Source: Actinomycetospora termitidis (GTDB taxonomy: Bacteria > Actinomycetota > Actinomycetes > Mycobacteriales > Pseudonocardiaceae). From it: a stretch of 64,000 bases of DNA. Under the pieces are notes generated by a model. It did no database searches and was not told the origin of the DNA. It saw nothing but the letters and a program-made list of their open reading frames with translations. This document shows, in pieces, positions 54,325-63,087 of the stretch. The DNA is taken from NCBI RefSeq assembly GCF_030286555.1, contig NZ_JASVWF010000003.1, positions 248,001 to 312,000 on the forward strand, read 5' to 3'. The translations under genes were made by a program, and so were the position numbers. Numbering within the stretch: the stretch's first letter is position 1; each line of letters opens with the position of its first letter.

Positions 54325-54409
54325 CCTCCTCGCGCGTTGGTGCCCCGCGGCGGCCGGTGCGCCGGATTCGGACAAGAAGACTGTCGGGGGTCGGGTGGAC
54401 AGTGGACCC

Positions 54410-57400
54410 ATGAGCGAGCAGGTCGTGCTGGGCAGCCCGGTGATCGACGACGCGATGGTCGGGCGCGCGGAGGCCCGGGCCGCGCGGTGGTCCGCGGCGA
54501 GCGACGATGCGGGTCACGACGCCGCGACCCGTCGGCTCGCCTCCCTCGTGCACGATCCCGCCGGGGTCGACTTCGCGATGCACTTCGTCGACCGGGTCGC
54601 CCGCCCGGAGGACGACACCGTGGCCGCGCGCGAGCTGGCCCGGATCGCCGGCCGCGGCGCTACGCTGCCCGGGTTCGCCTCCGCGCTCGACCGTCTGATG
54701 CTGCGGGCCGGGGCCGCCCTGGCAGCCCGGGCGCCGCGGCTCGTCGTCCCGCTCGCCCGGCGCCGGCTGCAGCAGCTCGTCGGGCACCTCGTGGTCGACG
54801 CGTCCGGGCGGGCGCTGCGGCGGCGCCTCGCGGCGGCCCGGGCGGACGGGTTCCGGCTGAACCTCAACCTGCTCGGCGAGGCGGTCCTCGGTGAGGACGA
54901 GGCCGACCGGCGGCTGGCGCGCACGCTGGACCTGATCCGGCGTGACGACGTGGACTACGTGTCGGTCAAGGCCTCGTCGGTGGCCAGCCAGCTCGTGCCG
55001 TGGGACCTCGAGGGCAGCCGCGACCGGCTGGTCCGGCGGCTCACGCCGCTGTTCGAGACCGCGCGCGACCACGGCGTCTTCGTCAACCTGGACATGGAGG
55101 AGTACAAGGACCTCGACCTCACGGTCGCGCTCTTCACCGCCCTGCTCGACCAGCCGTCGCTGCGGGGGTACTCGGCGGGGATCGTCCTGCAGGCCTATCT
55201 CCCGGACTCCGTCGCCGCACTGGAGCACCTCGCGGCCTTCGCCCGACGCCGGGTCGACGCCGGGGGCGCGCCGGTGAAGGTCCGGCTGGTCAAGGGCGCG
55301 AACCTGGCGATGGAGGGGGTGGACGCCGCGCTGCACGGCTGGCCGCAGGCCCCGTACGCCACGAAGGCCGAGGTCGACGCGAACTACGTGCGCCTGCTCG
55401 ACCGGGCGCTGCGCCCGGAGCTCGCCGACGCGCTGCGGATCGGCGTGGCGAGCCACCACCTGCACCACGTCGCGCTGGCCGTCGAGCTCGCCGCGGCCCG
55501 GGGCGTCTCCGCCCAGATGGACGTCGAGATGCTGCAGGGGATGGCCCCGGCGCAGGCCCGGGCGGTCGCGGCGGATCTGCCGGAGTCGGGGTTGGTCCTC
55601 TACACGCCGGTGGTGCACGCCGAGGACTTCGATGCGGCGGTCAGCTACCTCGTCCGCCGCCTGGAGGAGAACGCCGGGCACGAGAACTACCTGTACGCGA
55701 TGTTCTCCGACGACGGTCCCGCCTCCTACCTCGGCCGGTTCCGCGCGTCGGTCGCCGAGCACGACGCCGTGGCCGACTCCCCGCGCCGCACCCAGGACCG
55801 GTCGACGGAGGTCCCCGTCGTCGGGACCGCGTTCCGCAACGAGCCTGACACCGATCCGTCGCTGGGCGCGAACCGCGACTGGGCCCGGCGGGCGGTCGGG
55901 GCCGCACCCGCCGTCGTGGGCGCGCCGGAGCTGACCGACCCGGCCGATGTGGACGCCGTGGTGGACCGCGCCGCGGCGTCGACGTGGCGGGACGTGCCTC
56001 CGGCCGAGCGCGCCCGACTGCTGCGCGGGGCGGCCCGCTCCCTGGCCGTGGCCCGCACGGACCTGCTGACGACGATGGTCCACGAGGCGGGCAAGACGGT
56101 CGCGGAGGCCGACCCGGAGATCTCCGAGGCGGTCGACTTCGCGGCCTACTACGCCGACCGGGCGCTGGAGCTCGATCCTGAGCGCTTCACCCCGGCCCGG
56201 GTCGTCGTCGTGACCCCGCCGTGGAACTTCCCGGTCGCGATCCCGCTCGGCGGCTGCCTCGCGGCGCTGACGGCGGGTGCCGCCGTCGTCATCAAGCCGG
56301 CACCGCAGGTCCGGGCGTGCGCGGAGGTTGGGGTGGCCGCTCTGCACGCGGCCGGGATCCCGGCGGACGCGCTGCAGCTGGTGCACACCGACGAGGGCGA
56401 CGCCGGGCGCCGGCTGGTGACCCATCCCGACGTCGAGCGGGTGGTGCTCACGGGTGCGAGCGAGACCGCGGCCCTGTTCCGCTCCTGGCGCCCGGACCTC
56501 GCCGTCGTCGCGGAGACCAGCGGGAAGAACGCGCTGGTGATCACGCCGGCGGCCGACCCGGACCTCGCGGTGGCCGACCTCGTGCGCTCGGCGTTCGGGC
56601 ACGCCGGCCAGAAGTGCTCGGCGGCCTCGCTCGCGATCCTCGTCGGGTCGGTGGCCGACCCGCGCTCGAAGGTCGGGCGACGCTTCCGCCGTCAGCTGCT
56701 CGACGCCGTGCGCACGCTGCGGGTCGGTCCGGGCACCGACCTGTCGTCGACGATGGGACCGCTGGTCGGTGAGCTCTCGCCCAAGCTGGAGCGGGCGCTG
56801 ACCACGCTGGAGCCCGGGGAGTCGTGGCTGGTGGAGCCGCGCCGGGTCGAGGTGGGCACGTGGACTCCAGGGGTGCGTGAGGGTGTCGCCCCCGGCTCGT
56901 GGTTCCACCTCACGGAGTGCTTCGGGCCGGTCCTCGGGCTGATGAGTGCCACCACTCTCGACGAGGCGATCGAGCTCCAGAACGCGACCGGCTACGGGCT
57001 CACCGGGGGCCTGCACTCGCTCGACCGGGACGAGGTCGAGCACTGGATGGAGCGGGTCGAGGTCGGCAACGCGTACGTCAACCGGCACATCACCGGGGCG
57101 ATCGTGCAGCGGCAGTCGTTCGGGGGGTGGAAGGGCTCGGTCGTGGGGCCCGGCGCGAAGCCCGGGGGCCCGAACTACGTCGCGCAGTTCGGGACGTGGG
57201 CCGACGTCGCCATGCCGGAGTCCGCCCCGCTCGGGCGGGCGGCCTCCGGGCTGCTCGCGTCGGTCGCGTCGGCGGTGCCCGCGGAGGACCTCGCGTGGCT
57301 GCGGGCGGCGGCGGGCTCGGACGCGTACTGGTGGCGGGAGGAGTTCGGCGTGGAGCACGACCCGACGGGCATCGCCGCGGAGGCCAACGTCTTCCGGTAC

Positions 57401-57712
57401 CGGCCGCTGCCGGGGCTCCGGGTGGTGGTCGGCGACGGCGCGGCCGACCGCGACGTGGTGCGGCTCCGCCTCGCGGGCGCCTGCGCGGGCGTTCCGGTCG
57501 CCGACGTCACCCCGGAGGTCGTGCCGGCGCCGGGAGAACGTCTGCGGGTCGTCGGGGCGGCGACGGACGCGCTGCGGCGCCGCGCGGCCGAGGTGGGCGC
57601 ATCGCTGGTCGAGGGGCCGGTGCTGGCCGACGGTCGGCGGGAGATGCTCACGGTGCTGCGCGAGCAGGCGGTCAGCATCACCCGGCACCGTTTCGGTCAC
57701 GTGGAAGCCTGA
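54410..57712 (+). CDS. putA: Bifunctional proline dehydrogenase / glutamate-semialdehyde dehydrogenase PutA
   Basis: 1100 residues. The N-terminal PRODH barrel (~60-470) has 'FRLNLNLLGEAVLG', 'VDYVSVKASSVASQL', 'VKVRLVKGANLAMEG' and 'YLYAMFSDDGPASYLGRF'-type FAD contacts. The ALDH domain (~500-950) has 'TPPWNFPVAIPLGGCLAALTAG', the Glu in 'AETSGKNALVI' (~702) and the catalytic Cys in 'GHAGQKCSAASLAIL' (~736). A C-terminal ~120-residue part with no motif follows. It oxidises proline to glutamate, passing electrons to quinone and NAD. No ribbon-helix-helix DNA-binding domain is present, unlike E. coli PutA. Confidence 0.95.
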   Translation: MSEQVVLGSPVIDDAMVGRAEARAARWSAASDDAGHDAATRRLASLVHDPAGVDFAMHFVDRVARPEDDTVAARELARIAGRGATLPGFASALDRLMLRAGAALAARAPRLVVPLARRRLQQLVGHLVVDASGRALRRRLAAARADGFRLNLNLLGEAVLGEDEADRRLARTLDLIRRDDVDYVSVKASSVASQLVPWDLEGSRDRLVRRLTPLFETARDHGVFVNLDMEEYKDLDLTVALFTALLDQPSLRGYSAGIVLQAYLPDSVAALEHLAAFARRRVDAGGAPVKVRLVKGANLAMEGVDAALHGWPQAPYATKAEVDANYVRLLDRALRPELADALRIGVASHHLHHVALAVELAAARGVSAQMDVEMLQGMAPAQARAVAADLPESGLVLYTPVVHAEDFDAAVSYLVRRLEENAGHENYLYAMFSDDGPASYLGRFRASVAEHDAVADSPRRTQDRSTEVPVVGTAFRNEPDTDPSLGANRDWARRAVGAAPAVVGAPELTDPADVDAVVDRAAASTWRDVPPAERARLLRGAARSLAVARTDLLTTMVHEAGKTVAEADPEISEAVDFAAYYADRALELDPERFTPARVVVVTPPWNFPVAIPLGGCLAALTAGAAVVIKPAPQVRACAEVGVAALHAAGIPADALQLVHTDEGDAGRRLVTHPDVERVVLTGASETAALFRSWRPDLAVVAETSGKNALVITPAADPDLAVADLVRSAFGHAGQKCSAASLAILVGSVADPRSKVGRRFRRQLLDAVRTLRVGPGTDLSSTMGPLVGELSPKLERALTTLEPGESWLVEPRRVEVGTWTPGVREGVAPGSWFHLTECFGPVLGLMSATTLDEAIELQNATGYGLTGGLHSLDRDEVEHWMERVEVGNAYVNRHITGAIVQRQSFGGWKGSVVGPGAKPGGPNYVAQFGTWADVAMPESAPLGRAASGLLASVASAVPAEDLAWLRAAAGSDAYWWREEFGVEHDPTGIAAEANVFRYRPLPGLRVVVGDGAADRDVVRLRLAGACAGVPVADVTPEVVPAPGERLRVVGAATDALRRRAAEVGASLVEGPVLADGRREMLTVLREQAVSITRHRFGHVEA

Positions 57713-57737
57713 GGCGGTCGCGCGCGTTGTGCCGGAC

Positions 57738-57998
57738 ATGGCGCAGATGACGATGTACACGACCAGCTGGTGCGGGTTCTGCCGACGGCTCAAGAGCCAG
57801 CTCGACCGCGAGGGCATCGGCTACGAGGAGATCGACATCGAGCGCACGCCGGATGCCGCGGAGATCGTGACGCGGATCAACGGCGGCAACCGCACGGTGC
57901 CCACGGTCGTCTACCCGGACGGCTCCGCGGCGACCAACCCCAGCTTCGGCGAGGTGAAGACGGCCCTCGCGAAGGCGGAGGCCGCGTCGGGCGCGTGA
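57738..57998 (+). CDS. mrx1: Mycoredoxin (Mrx1-like glutaredoxin)
   Basis: 86 residues from ATG 57738. The active site is CGFC at residues 12-15 ('TTSWCGFCRRLKSQL'). The cis-Pro loop is 'RTVPTVVYPDG', and 'TNPSFGEVKTAL' matches the actinobacterial mycoredoxin C-terminus. It reduces mycothiol mixed disulphides on proteins. In mycobacteria Rv3198A lies beside uvrD2; here it is separated from it by the putA pair. It lies 25 bp after putA on the same strand. Confidence 0.93.
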   Translation: MAQMTMYTTSWCGFCRRLKSQLDREGIGYEEIDIERTPDAAEIVTRINGGNRTVPTVVYPDGSAATNPSFGEVKTALAKAEAASGA

Positions 57999-58006
57999 GC
58001 CGTGGT

Positions 58007-58057
58007 GAGCGAAGGGCCCCTTCGGTCGATCTATCCGACCGGAGGGGCCCTTCGCTC
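58007..58057. terminator. Large bidirectional terminator between mrx1 and MFS gene
   Basis: A 22-bp stem with one G-U/T-G position (GAGCGAAGGGCCCCTTCGGTCG paired with the segment 58036-58057) and a 7-nt loop. It begins 8 nt after the mrx1 stop and ends 38 nt before the convergent MFS stop. Two more GCGAAGGG copies lie just after it (near 58080 and 58108). Confidence 0.85.
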
Positions 58058-58095
58058 GTTCCGGGGCCGGTGGGCGATGGGCGCCCTTCGCCGGT

Positions 58096-59505
58096 CTAGT
58101 CGAGCGAGGGGACCCTTCGCTCCACCGGGGCCGACGGCGCCGACGTCGGCCGACGCACCAGGACGACGACGAGGACGGCGGCCGCGAGCGCGGCCACACC
58201 CGCCGTCAGGAAGACCGCGTCGAGGCCGTCGGTGTAGCCGGACGAGCGGGGGTCGGTCGGGTCGGCGTGGCCGGCGAACACGGTGCCCAGCACCGCGAGG
58301 CCGACGGCGAGCCCGAGCTGGCGGAAGGTGTTCACCGCGGCGCTGCCGACGCCGGCCTTCGCCGGCGGGAGGATCGCGAGGGTCGCGGAGACCAGCACCG
58401 GGGTCGCGAGTCCGACGCCGAGACCGCTGACGACGAGCCCGGGGAGCAGCGCCCAGGGCCCCGAGCCGTCGCCGACGACCGTCAGGAGCAGCACCCCGAG
58501 CCCGATCAGCGCGAGACCGCCGCCGACCGGACGCGCGGGTGACCCGCCGTGGAGGAACCGTCCCGCCGCCGCGGACACCACGAACGCCGCGACGGACAGC
58601 GGCACGACGGCGAGCCCCGCCCGGATCGGCGAGAGCGCCAGGACCTCCTGCAGCCACAGCGAGACCAGCGCGAGGTGCGCGAACGCCGCGCCGGAGAATA
58701 CCGCCGCCGCGACCATGAGCGCGGTGAACGAACGGTTCCGGAAGAGGGCGAGCTCGAGCATCGGATGCTCGGCCCGGCGCTCGACCAGCACGAACGCGCC
58801 GACCGCGACGGCGGCGAGAACCAGGCTCAGGACCGTGGTCGGTGCGCCCCACCCGGTGTCGCCCGCCTCGATCAGGCCGTAGACGAGGCCCGTCGCGGCG
58901 ACGGTGAAGGCCGCGGCGCCGGCGAGGTCGATCCGGACGGCGCCGGTGATCCGGGCGTCCCGGGCCAGCACCGCGAGGGTCAGCGCGACCGCGATCGCGG
59001 CGACGGGCAGGTTGACCAGGAAGATCGCCCGCCAGCCCCACGCCTCGGTCAGCAGGCCGCCGACGAGCGGTCCGCACGCCGCGGCCAGGCCGTTGACGGC
59101 GGCCCACACGCCGAACGCCGTACCACGGTCCCGGCCGTGGTAGCTCGCGGCGATCAGCGCGGCCGTCGTCGCGAACATCGCCGCGCCACCCGCGCCCTGC
59201 ACCACCCGCGCGGCGACCAGGGCGCCCGCGCTCGGGGCGACTCCGCAGGCCAGCGAGGCGACGGCGAACACGACCAGGCCGGTCAGGTACAGCCGGCGCC
59301 GCCCGAAGCGGTCCGCCAGCGAGCCCGTGACCATCAGCAGGGCGGCCAGCGCGAGCGCGTAGCCGTCGATCACCCACTGCAGGTCCGCGAAGGACGAGTC
59401 CAGCGACCCGGCCATCGCGGGCAGGGCCACGTTCACGATCGTCACGTCCACGAGCAGCATGAAGGTGCCCAGGCAGATCGCCACCAGGGGCCACCAGCGA
59501 GACAT
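58096..59505 (-). CDS. MFS exporter of the DHA2 (14-TM, EmrB/QacA) family
   Basis: 469 residues with ~14 membrane segments. The start 'WWPLVAICLGTFMLLVDVTIVNVALPAMAGSL' has the D1 motif of 14-TM exporters (LDxTIVNVALP). The motif A loop is 'GSLADRFGRRRLY'. The motif C-like 'VWAAVNGLAAACGPLVGGLL' is in TM5. Drug or metabolite export by proton antiport is expected. The ATG start follows GAGGAGG. A double-HTH Lrp regulator lies divergently, 129 bp away. Confidence 0.88.
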   Translation of the reverse strand: MSRWWPLVAICLGTFMLLVDVTIVNVALPAMAGSLDSSFADLQWVIDGYALALAALLMVTGSLADRFGRRRLYLTGLVVFAVASLACGVAPSAGALVAARVVQGAGGAAMFATTAALIAASYHGRDRGTAFGVWAAVNGLAAACGPLVGGLLTEAWGWRAIFLVNLPVAAIAVALTLAVLARDARITGAVRIDLAGAAAFTVAATGLVYGLIEAGDTGWGAPTTVLSLVLAAVAVGAFVLVERRAEHPMLELALFRNRSFTALMVAAAVFSGAAFAHLALVSLWLQEVLALSPIRAGLAVVPLSVAAFVVSAAAGRFLHGGSPARPVGGGLALIGLGVLLLTVVGDGSGPWALLPGLVVSGLGVGLATPVLVSATLAILPPAKAGVGSAAVNTFRQLGLAVGLAVLGTVFAGHADPTDPRSSGYTDGLDAVFLTAGVAALAAAVLVVVLVRRPTSAPSAPVERRVPSLD

Positions 59506-59536
59506 GTCGTTCCTCCTCGGTTCTCGCTCGACGACC

Positions 59537-59567
59537 GGTGTCGCCAGCTGCGACGATCCTCGACACC
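59537..59567. promoter_or_regulatory. Inverted repeat in the MFS/Lrp intergenic region
   Basis: GGTGTCG (59537-59543) and CGACACC (59561-59567) are exact complements with 17 nt between, in the 129-bp divergent control region. Spacing and position fit an Lrp-type operator for both genes. Untested. Confidence 0.4.
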
Positions 59568-59634
59568 ACGCGTCGGTCCGAACGAGCCGAGGAGGCCGGT
59601 CCGGCGGTCATCGACATCGACGAGGACGTCCACG

Positions 59635-60594
59635 GTGGAACTCGACGTGCTGGACCGGGCGCTCATCCAGGCGCTGCAGATCGACGGGCGGGCCCCGTTC
59701 CGGCGGGTCGCCGAGGTGCTGGGGGTCTCCGACCAGACCGTGGCGCGCCGCTACGCCCGCCTCCGCTCGGCCCAGGCCCTGCGGGTGATCGGCGCGAGCG
59801 ACCCCGCCGTCGTCGGCGAGGACCAGTGGATGGTGCGCGCCCGGTGCACGCCCGACGCCGCGTCCGAGGTCGCCGACGCCCTCGCGCGCCGCCCGGACAC
59901 GTCGTGGGTGAGCCTGACCTCGGGCGGCACCGAGGTCCTCTGCTCGTGGCGGGCGTCGGAGGCGGACGGGGATCTGCTGCTGGGTCGCCTCCCCCGCACG
60001 CCCCGGGTGCTGGACGTCTCCGCGCACCAGGTGCTGCACGTGTTCTACGGCGGGGCGCGCGAGCCCTACACCAAGGTCGGCCCGTTGACCTCCGACCAGA
60101 TCGGCGCGCTGACCGCCGCGTCACCACCGGCCGACCGCACGCCGGTCCTGGACGAGATCGACCGCCGGATGCTCCGTCTGCTGCGGGTCGACGGGCGGGC
60201 GCCGGTCGAGGACATGGCGCGGGCGTGCGGGACGTCGGCGTCCACGGTGCGGCGGCGGCTCGCCGACCTGCGGGCCGCCGGGGTGCTCTACCTGGACGTC
60301 GACGTCGCCCCGGCGGTGCACGACCAGCCGCTGCGCACGATGCTCTACCTCGCGGTGCTGCCGGACCGTCTCGACGAGGTCGGGCGGGCGCTCGCGGCCC
60401 ATCCGGAAGTACCGTTCGCCGCCGCGACGACGGGCCGGACCACCGTGTACGCGTCGGTGGCGACGACGGGCCCCGCCGCCTTCTACCGGTACCTGACGAC
60501 GTCCGTGGCCGCCCTCCCGGGCGTCACCGCGGTCGAGTCGGCCCCGGTGATCCGGACGGTCAAGGCGGCGGACACGGTGTACGCCGCGCGCTGA
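59635..60594 (+). CDS. Lrp/AsnC-family regulator with two HTH modules
   Basis: 319 residues from GTG 59635. Two AsnC-type HTHs are present: residues ~1-50 ('ALIQALQIDGRAPFRRVAEVLGVSDQTVARR') and ~173-222 ('LLRVDGRAPVEDMARACGTSASTVRRRL'). Each is followed by a ligand-domain-like region; the second ('LYLAVLPDRLDEVGRALAAHPEV') looks intact, the first degenerate. This is about twice the normal Lrp length and arises by tandem duplication. It probably controls the divergent MFS exporter. Confidence 0.87.
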   Translation: MELDVLDRALIQALQIDGRAPFRRVAEVLGVSDQTVARRYARLRSAQALRVIGASDPAVVGEDQWMVRARCTPDAASEVADALARRPDTSWVSLTSGGTEVLCSWRASEADGDLLLGRLPRTPRVLDVSAHQVLHVFYGGAREPYTKVGPLTSDQIGALTAASPPADRTPVLDEIDRRMLRLLRVDGRAPVEDMARACGTSASTVRRRLADLRAAGVLYLDVDVAPAVHDQPLRTMLYLAVLPDRLDEVGRALAAHPEVPFAAATTGRTTVYASVATTGPAAFYRYLTTSVAALPGVTAVESAPVIRTVKAADTVYAAR

Positions 60595-60613
60595 TACGTC
60601 GTCCGGATGTGAC

Positions 60614-60651
60614 GTCCGGTGTCAGCGTGGCCGCACTGCTGACATCCGGAC
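60614..60651. terminator. Convergent terminator between Lrp and nudC genes
   Basis: GTCCGGTGTCAGC (60614-60626) pairs with GCTGACATCCGGAC (60638-60651), with a 1-nt bulge and an 11-nt loop. A second partial left arm, GTCCGGATGT (60601-60610), can also pair with the right arm. It lies 19 nt after the Lrp stop and 4 nt before the convergent nudC stop. Confidence 0.7.
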
Positions 60652-60655
60652 GAGC

Positions 60656-61702
60656 TCAGCCCGCCGTCGCCCACGCCTCGAGCATCGCCCGGGCGATCGA
60701 CACCCCGCCGGGCAGGATGAGGTCGCGCCCGTCGCCGGCCTCGAACGCGGTGCCGCCGACCCCGCGGGCGCCGGATCCCTCGCCCTCGCGGGTCATCCAG
60801 TCGCCGGCCTCCAGGGCCTCGCGCAGGTCGGCGCGGGTCACCCAGCGGGCGTTCTCGATCTCGCCCTCCTGCAGGCGCAGGGACTGCTCGGGGTCCGCGA
60901 CCGCGGAGAACCCGATCATCAGCGAGCGCGGGAACGGCCACGGCTGCGAGCCGAGGTAGGTGATCGTCGAGACGGTCACCCCGACCTCCTCGGCGCACTC
61001 GCGGGCCACGCACGCCTCGAGGGACTCCCCGGCCTCGACGAACCCGGCGAGCACCGAGTACCGCCCCTCGGGCCAGATCGGCTGGCGGGCCAGCAGGACC
61101 CGGTCGGCACCGTCGTGGACGAGACAGATCATCGAGGGGTCCGTGCGGGGGTACTCCTCGTGGTCGTTCGCGGCGCAGAGCTGCGCCCACCCGGCCTTGA
61201 TCGCCCGCATCGGCGAGCCGTCGCGGGCGCAGAACCGGGCGCGCTCGTGCCACGAGAGCAGCGCCACGGCCGTCGTCAGCAACCCGGCCGACCGGGCGTC
61301 GAGATCGCCGCCGGAGACCCGGAGGTCCCGCCAGAGCTCGGTGGAGGTGAACCCGGAGCCGGCGTCGTTGGCCGCGTCGGCGTCGGGCACCCGCACACCC
61401 CAGAACGCTGTCCCCTCCTCCTCACCCAGGAGGACCGCACCGTCGGGAATGGCGTCCCCGAAGTCGCGGGACGGGGAGTCGACGAGCTGCAGCGACCCGT
61501 CCGGCTGCTCGCTGACCGGGGTGCGCCCCTGCGGGTCGACCCGCACCACGCGGGCGAGCGGCCACGTCGCGGCGACGTGGTCGGGGTCGCCCCGCACCTG
61601 CTCGCGGCGGTCCACCGTGGAGCGGGAGAGCCGGGGCAGGGAGTCGAGGTGGAACGCCGCCCGCATGTCCGGGCCGGCAGTGGAGGCCGACGGAATCGTC
61701 AC
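60656..61702 (-). CDS. nudC: NADH pyrophosphatase NudC
   Basis: 348 residues from GTG 61702, which overlaps the stop of the M16 gene (GTGA). The Nudix box is 'GFVEAGESLEACVARECAEEVGV', and the NudC-specific 'SQPWPFPRSLMIGF' follows, so NAD(H) or NAD-capped RNA is the likely substrate. The zinc ribbon is degraded: one Cys in 'FCARDG' and one in 'LCAAND', where E. coli NudC has two CxxC pairs. It is the positional match of M. tuberculosis Rv3199c. Confidence 0.92.
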   Translation of the reverse strand: MTIPSASTAGPDMRAAFHLDSLPRLSRSTVDRREQVRGDPDHVAATWPLARVVRVDPQGRTPVSEQPDGSLQLVDSPSRDFGDAIPDGAVLLGEEEGTAFWGVRVPDADAANDAGSGFTSTELWRDLRVSGGDLDARSAGLLTTAVALLSWHERARFCARDGSPMRAIKAGWAQLCAANDHEEYPRTDPSMICLVHDGADRVLLARQPIWPEGRYSVLAGFVEAGESLEACVARECAEEVGVTVSTITYLGSQPWPFPRSLMIGFSAVADPEQSLRLQEGEIENARWVTRADLREALEAGDWMTREGEGSGARGVGGTAFEAGDGRDLILPGGVSIARAMLEAWATAG

Positions 61703-63087
61703 GGGACCCTGATACCACCGAGGGCGCGCAACGACTCGGCCGACCGGGCGGCGTCCGCCACCACCACACCGGTGAACCGGGACGGGGCCAGGAACTCGAC
61801 GGCCGCGGCCGCGACCTCGTCGGGGGTGACCGCCTCCAGGCGCCGGGGGTGCTCGCGCACCCACCCGGAGTCCAGCCCGACCCCGGCGAGACCGGCGAGG
61901 GTGGACGCCAGCCCCGCCTGCGTGTTCAGCGAGATCAGCAGCGAGCCGACCGCGTAGCGCCGGGCCGACTCCAGCTCGCTCTCGCTGGGCGGGACCACCG
62001 CGGCCCGGCCGAGCTCGTAGCGCATCTCGAGCAGGGCGGGGGCGGTCACCTCGGAGGCGCAGTCGGTCTCGACGAGCAGCGCGGCGCCGTACGGGTCGAA
62101 CTCCAGCGACGACGACGCGTGGTAGGTGTAGCCCTTGTCCTCGCGCAGGTTCTCCACCAGCCGCGAGGAGAAGTAGCCACCGAAGGCCAGGTTCGCCAGC
62201 TGCAGGGCGGGATAGCGCGGGTCGGTCCGCGCGACCGCGGCGGCGGAGAGCCGCAGCTGGGACTGCACGGCGCCGGGGCGGTCGACGAGCAGCAGCTCCG
62301 AGCCGTGCAGGGCCGGGAGCGAGGGCAGGAGCCCGGCCTCGCCCGGGGCGTCCCAGGACGCGAGCGCCGCCTCCGCCGCGGCGACGGCGGTCGTGGGGTC
62401 GATGTCGCCGACCAGCACGAGCACCGAGCCGCGCGGCACGACCTTGCGCCGGTGGGTCGCGAGGAGGTCGTCCGGGGTGACCGACGCGACGTCGTCGACC
62501 TCGGGCATCTCGCGGGTGACCGGGTGGTCGCCGTAGCGGTGGCGCTGCAGCGCCCGGCGCGCGATCACCGACGGCTGCGCGGACGCGACCTGGATGCGCT
62601 CGGCGAGCCGCTCGCGCTCCCGGGTCACCTCGTCGGCGGGGTAGGTCGCGCCGGCGAGCACGTCGGCGAGGACGTCGAGCAGGGTGGGCAGCCCGTCGGC
62701 CAGGGCGTGGCCCGCGGCGGCGAGCCGCTCGGGGTCGACCGAGAAGCCCATCTCGCCGCCGACGCCCGCGAGGTCGTCGTCGAGCGAGACCCGGCTGCGT
62801 CGCGTGGTGCCGGAGAGCACCGTGGACGCGAGCACCTCGGCGACGGCGGCGTAGCGCGGGTCCTCGGAGCCCTCGCCGGAGAAGGGGATGCGCAGCCGCA
62901 CCTCGACCATCGGCACGCCCGGGCGGCGGACCGCGATGACGCGCAGACCCGTCGTCAGGACCGTGTCGGCCTCGTCGGGGGCCGGGACCTCCGGCTGCGG
63001 GCGCAGCGGCGGCAGCTCCCGGGGCCCGGCCTCGGTGCGGCCGATCTCCTCGGCGGAGCGGCGGTCGGCGGTGGTGGGGGCGGTCAT
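61699..63087 (-). CDS. M16-family peptidase, likely non-catalytic partner subunit
   Basis: 462 residues from ATG 63087, overlapping the upstream M16 stop (ATGA). The M16 fold is evident ('VEVRLRIPFSGEGSEDPRYAAVAEVLASTVLSG', 'VPRGSVLVLVGDIDPTTAVAAAEAAL', 'FSSRLVENLREDKGYTYHASSSLEF'). The zinc motif HxxEH is not present where expected: the corresponding segment is 'YAAVAEVLAST'. The R/Y pair of the C-domain ('LREDKGYTY') is kept. This matches the inactive half of heterodimeric M16B enzymes. Confidence 0.88.
   Translation of the reverse strand: MTAPTTADRRSAEEIGRTEAGPRELPPLRPQPEVPAPDEADTVLTTGLRVIAVRRPGVPMVEVRLRIPFSGEGSEDPRYAAVAEVLASTVLSGTTRRSRVSLDDDLAGVGGEMGFSVDPERLAAAGHALADGLPTLLDVLADVLAGATYPADEVTRERERLAERIQVASAQPSVIARRALQRHRYGDHPVTREMPEVDDVASVTPDDLLATHRRKVVPRGSVLVLVGDIDPTTAVAAAEAALASWDAPGEAGLLPSLPALHGSELLLVDRPGAVQSQLRLSAAAVARTDPRYPALQLANLAFGGYFSSRLVENLREDKGYTYHASSSLEFDPYGAALLVETDCASEVTAPALLEMRYELGRAAVVPPSESELESARRYAVGSLLISLNTQAGLASTLAGLAGVGLDSGWVREHPRRLEAVTPDEVAAAAVEFLAPSRFTGVVVADAARSAESLRALGGIRVP

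Noticed and set aside
53387-57817. Minus-strand open frame of ~1476 codons across putA
   Set aside because: It is antisense to putA, has Arg/Gly/His/Pro-rich composition typical of a GC-rich shadow frame, and no recognisable domains except where it enters the real AraC/UvrD2 region.
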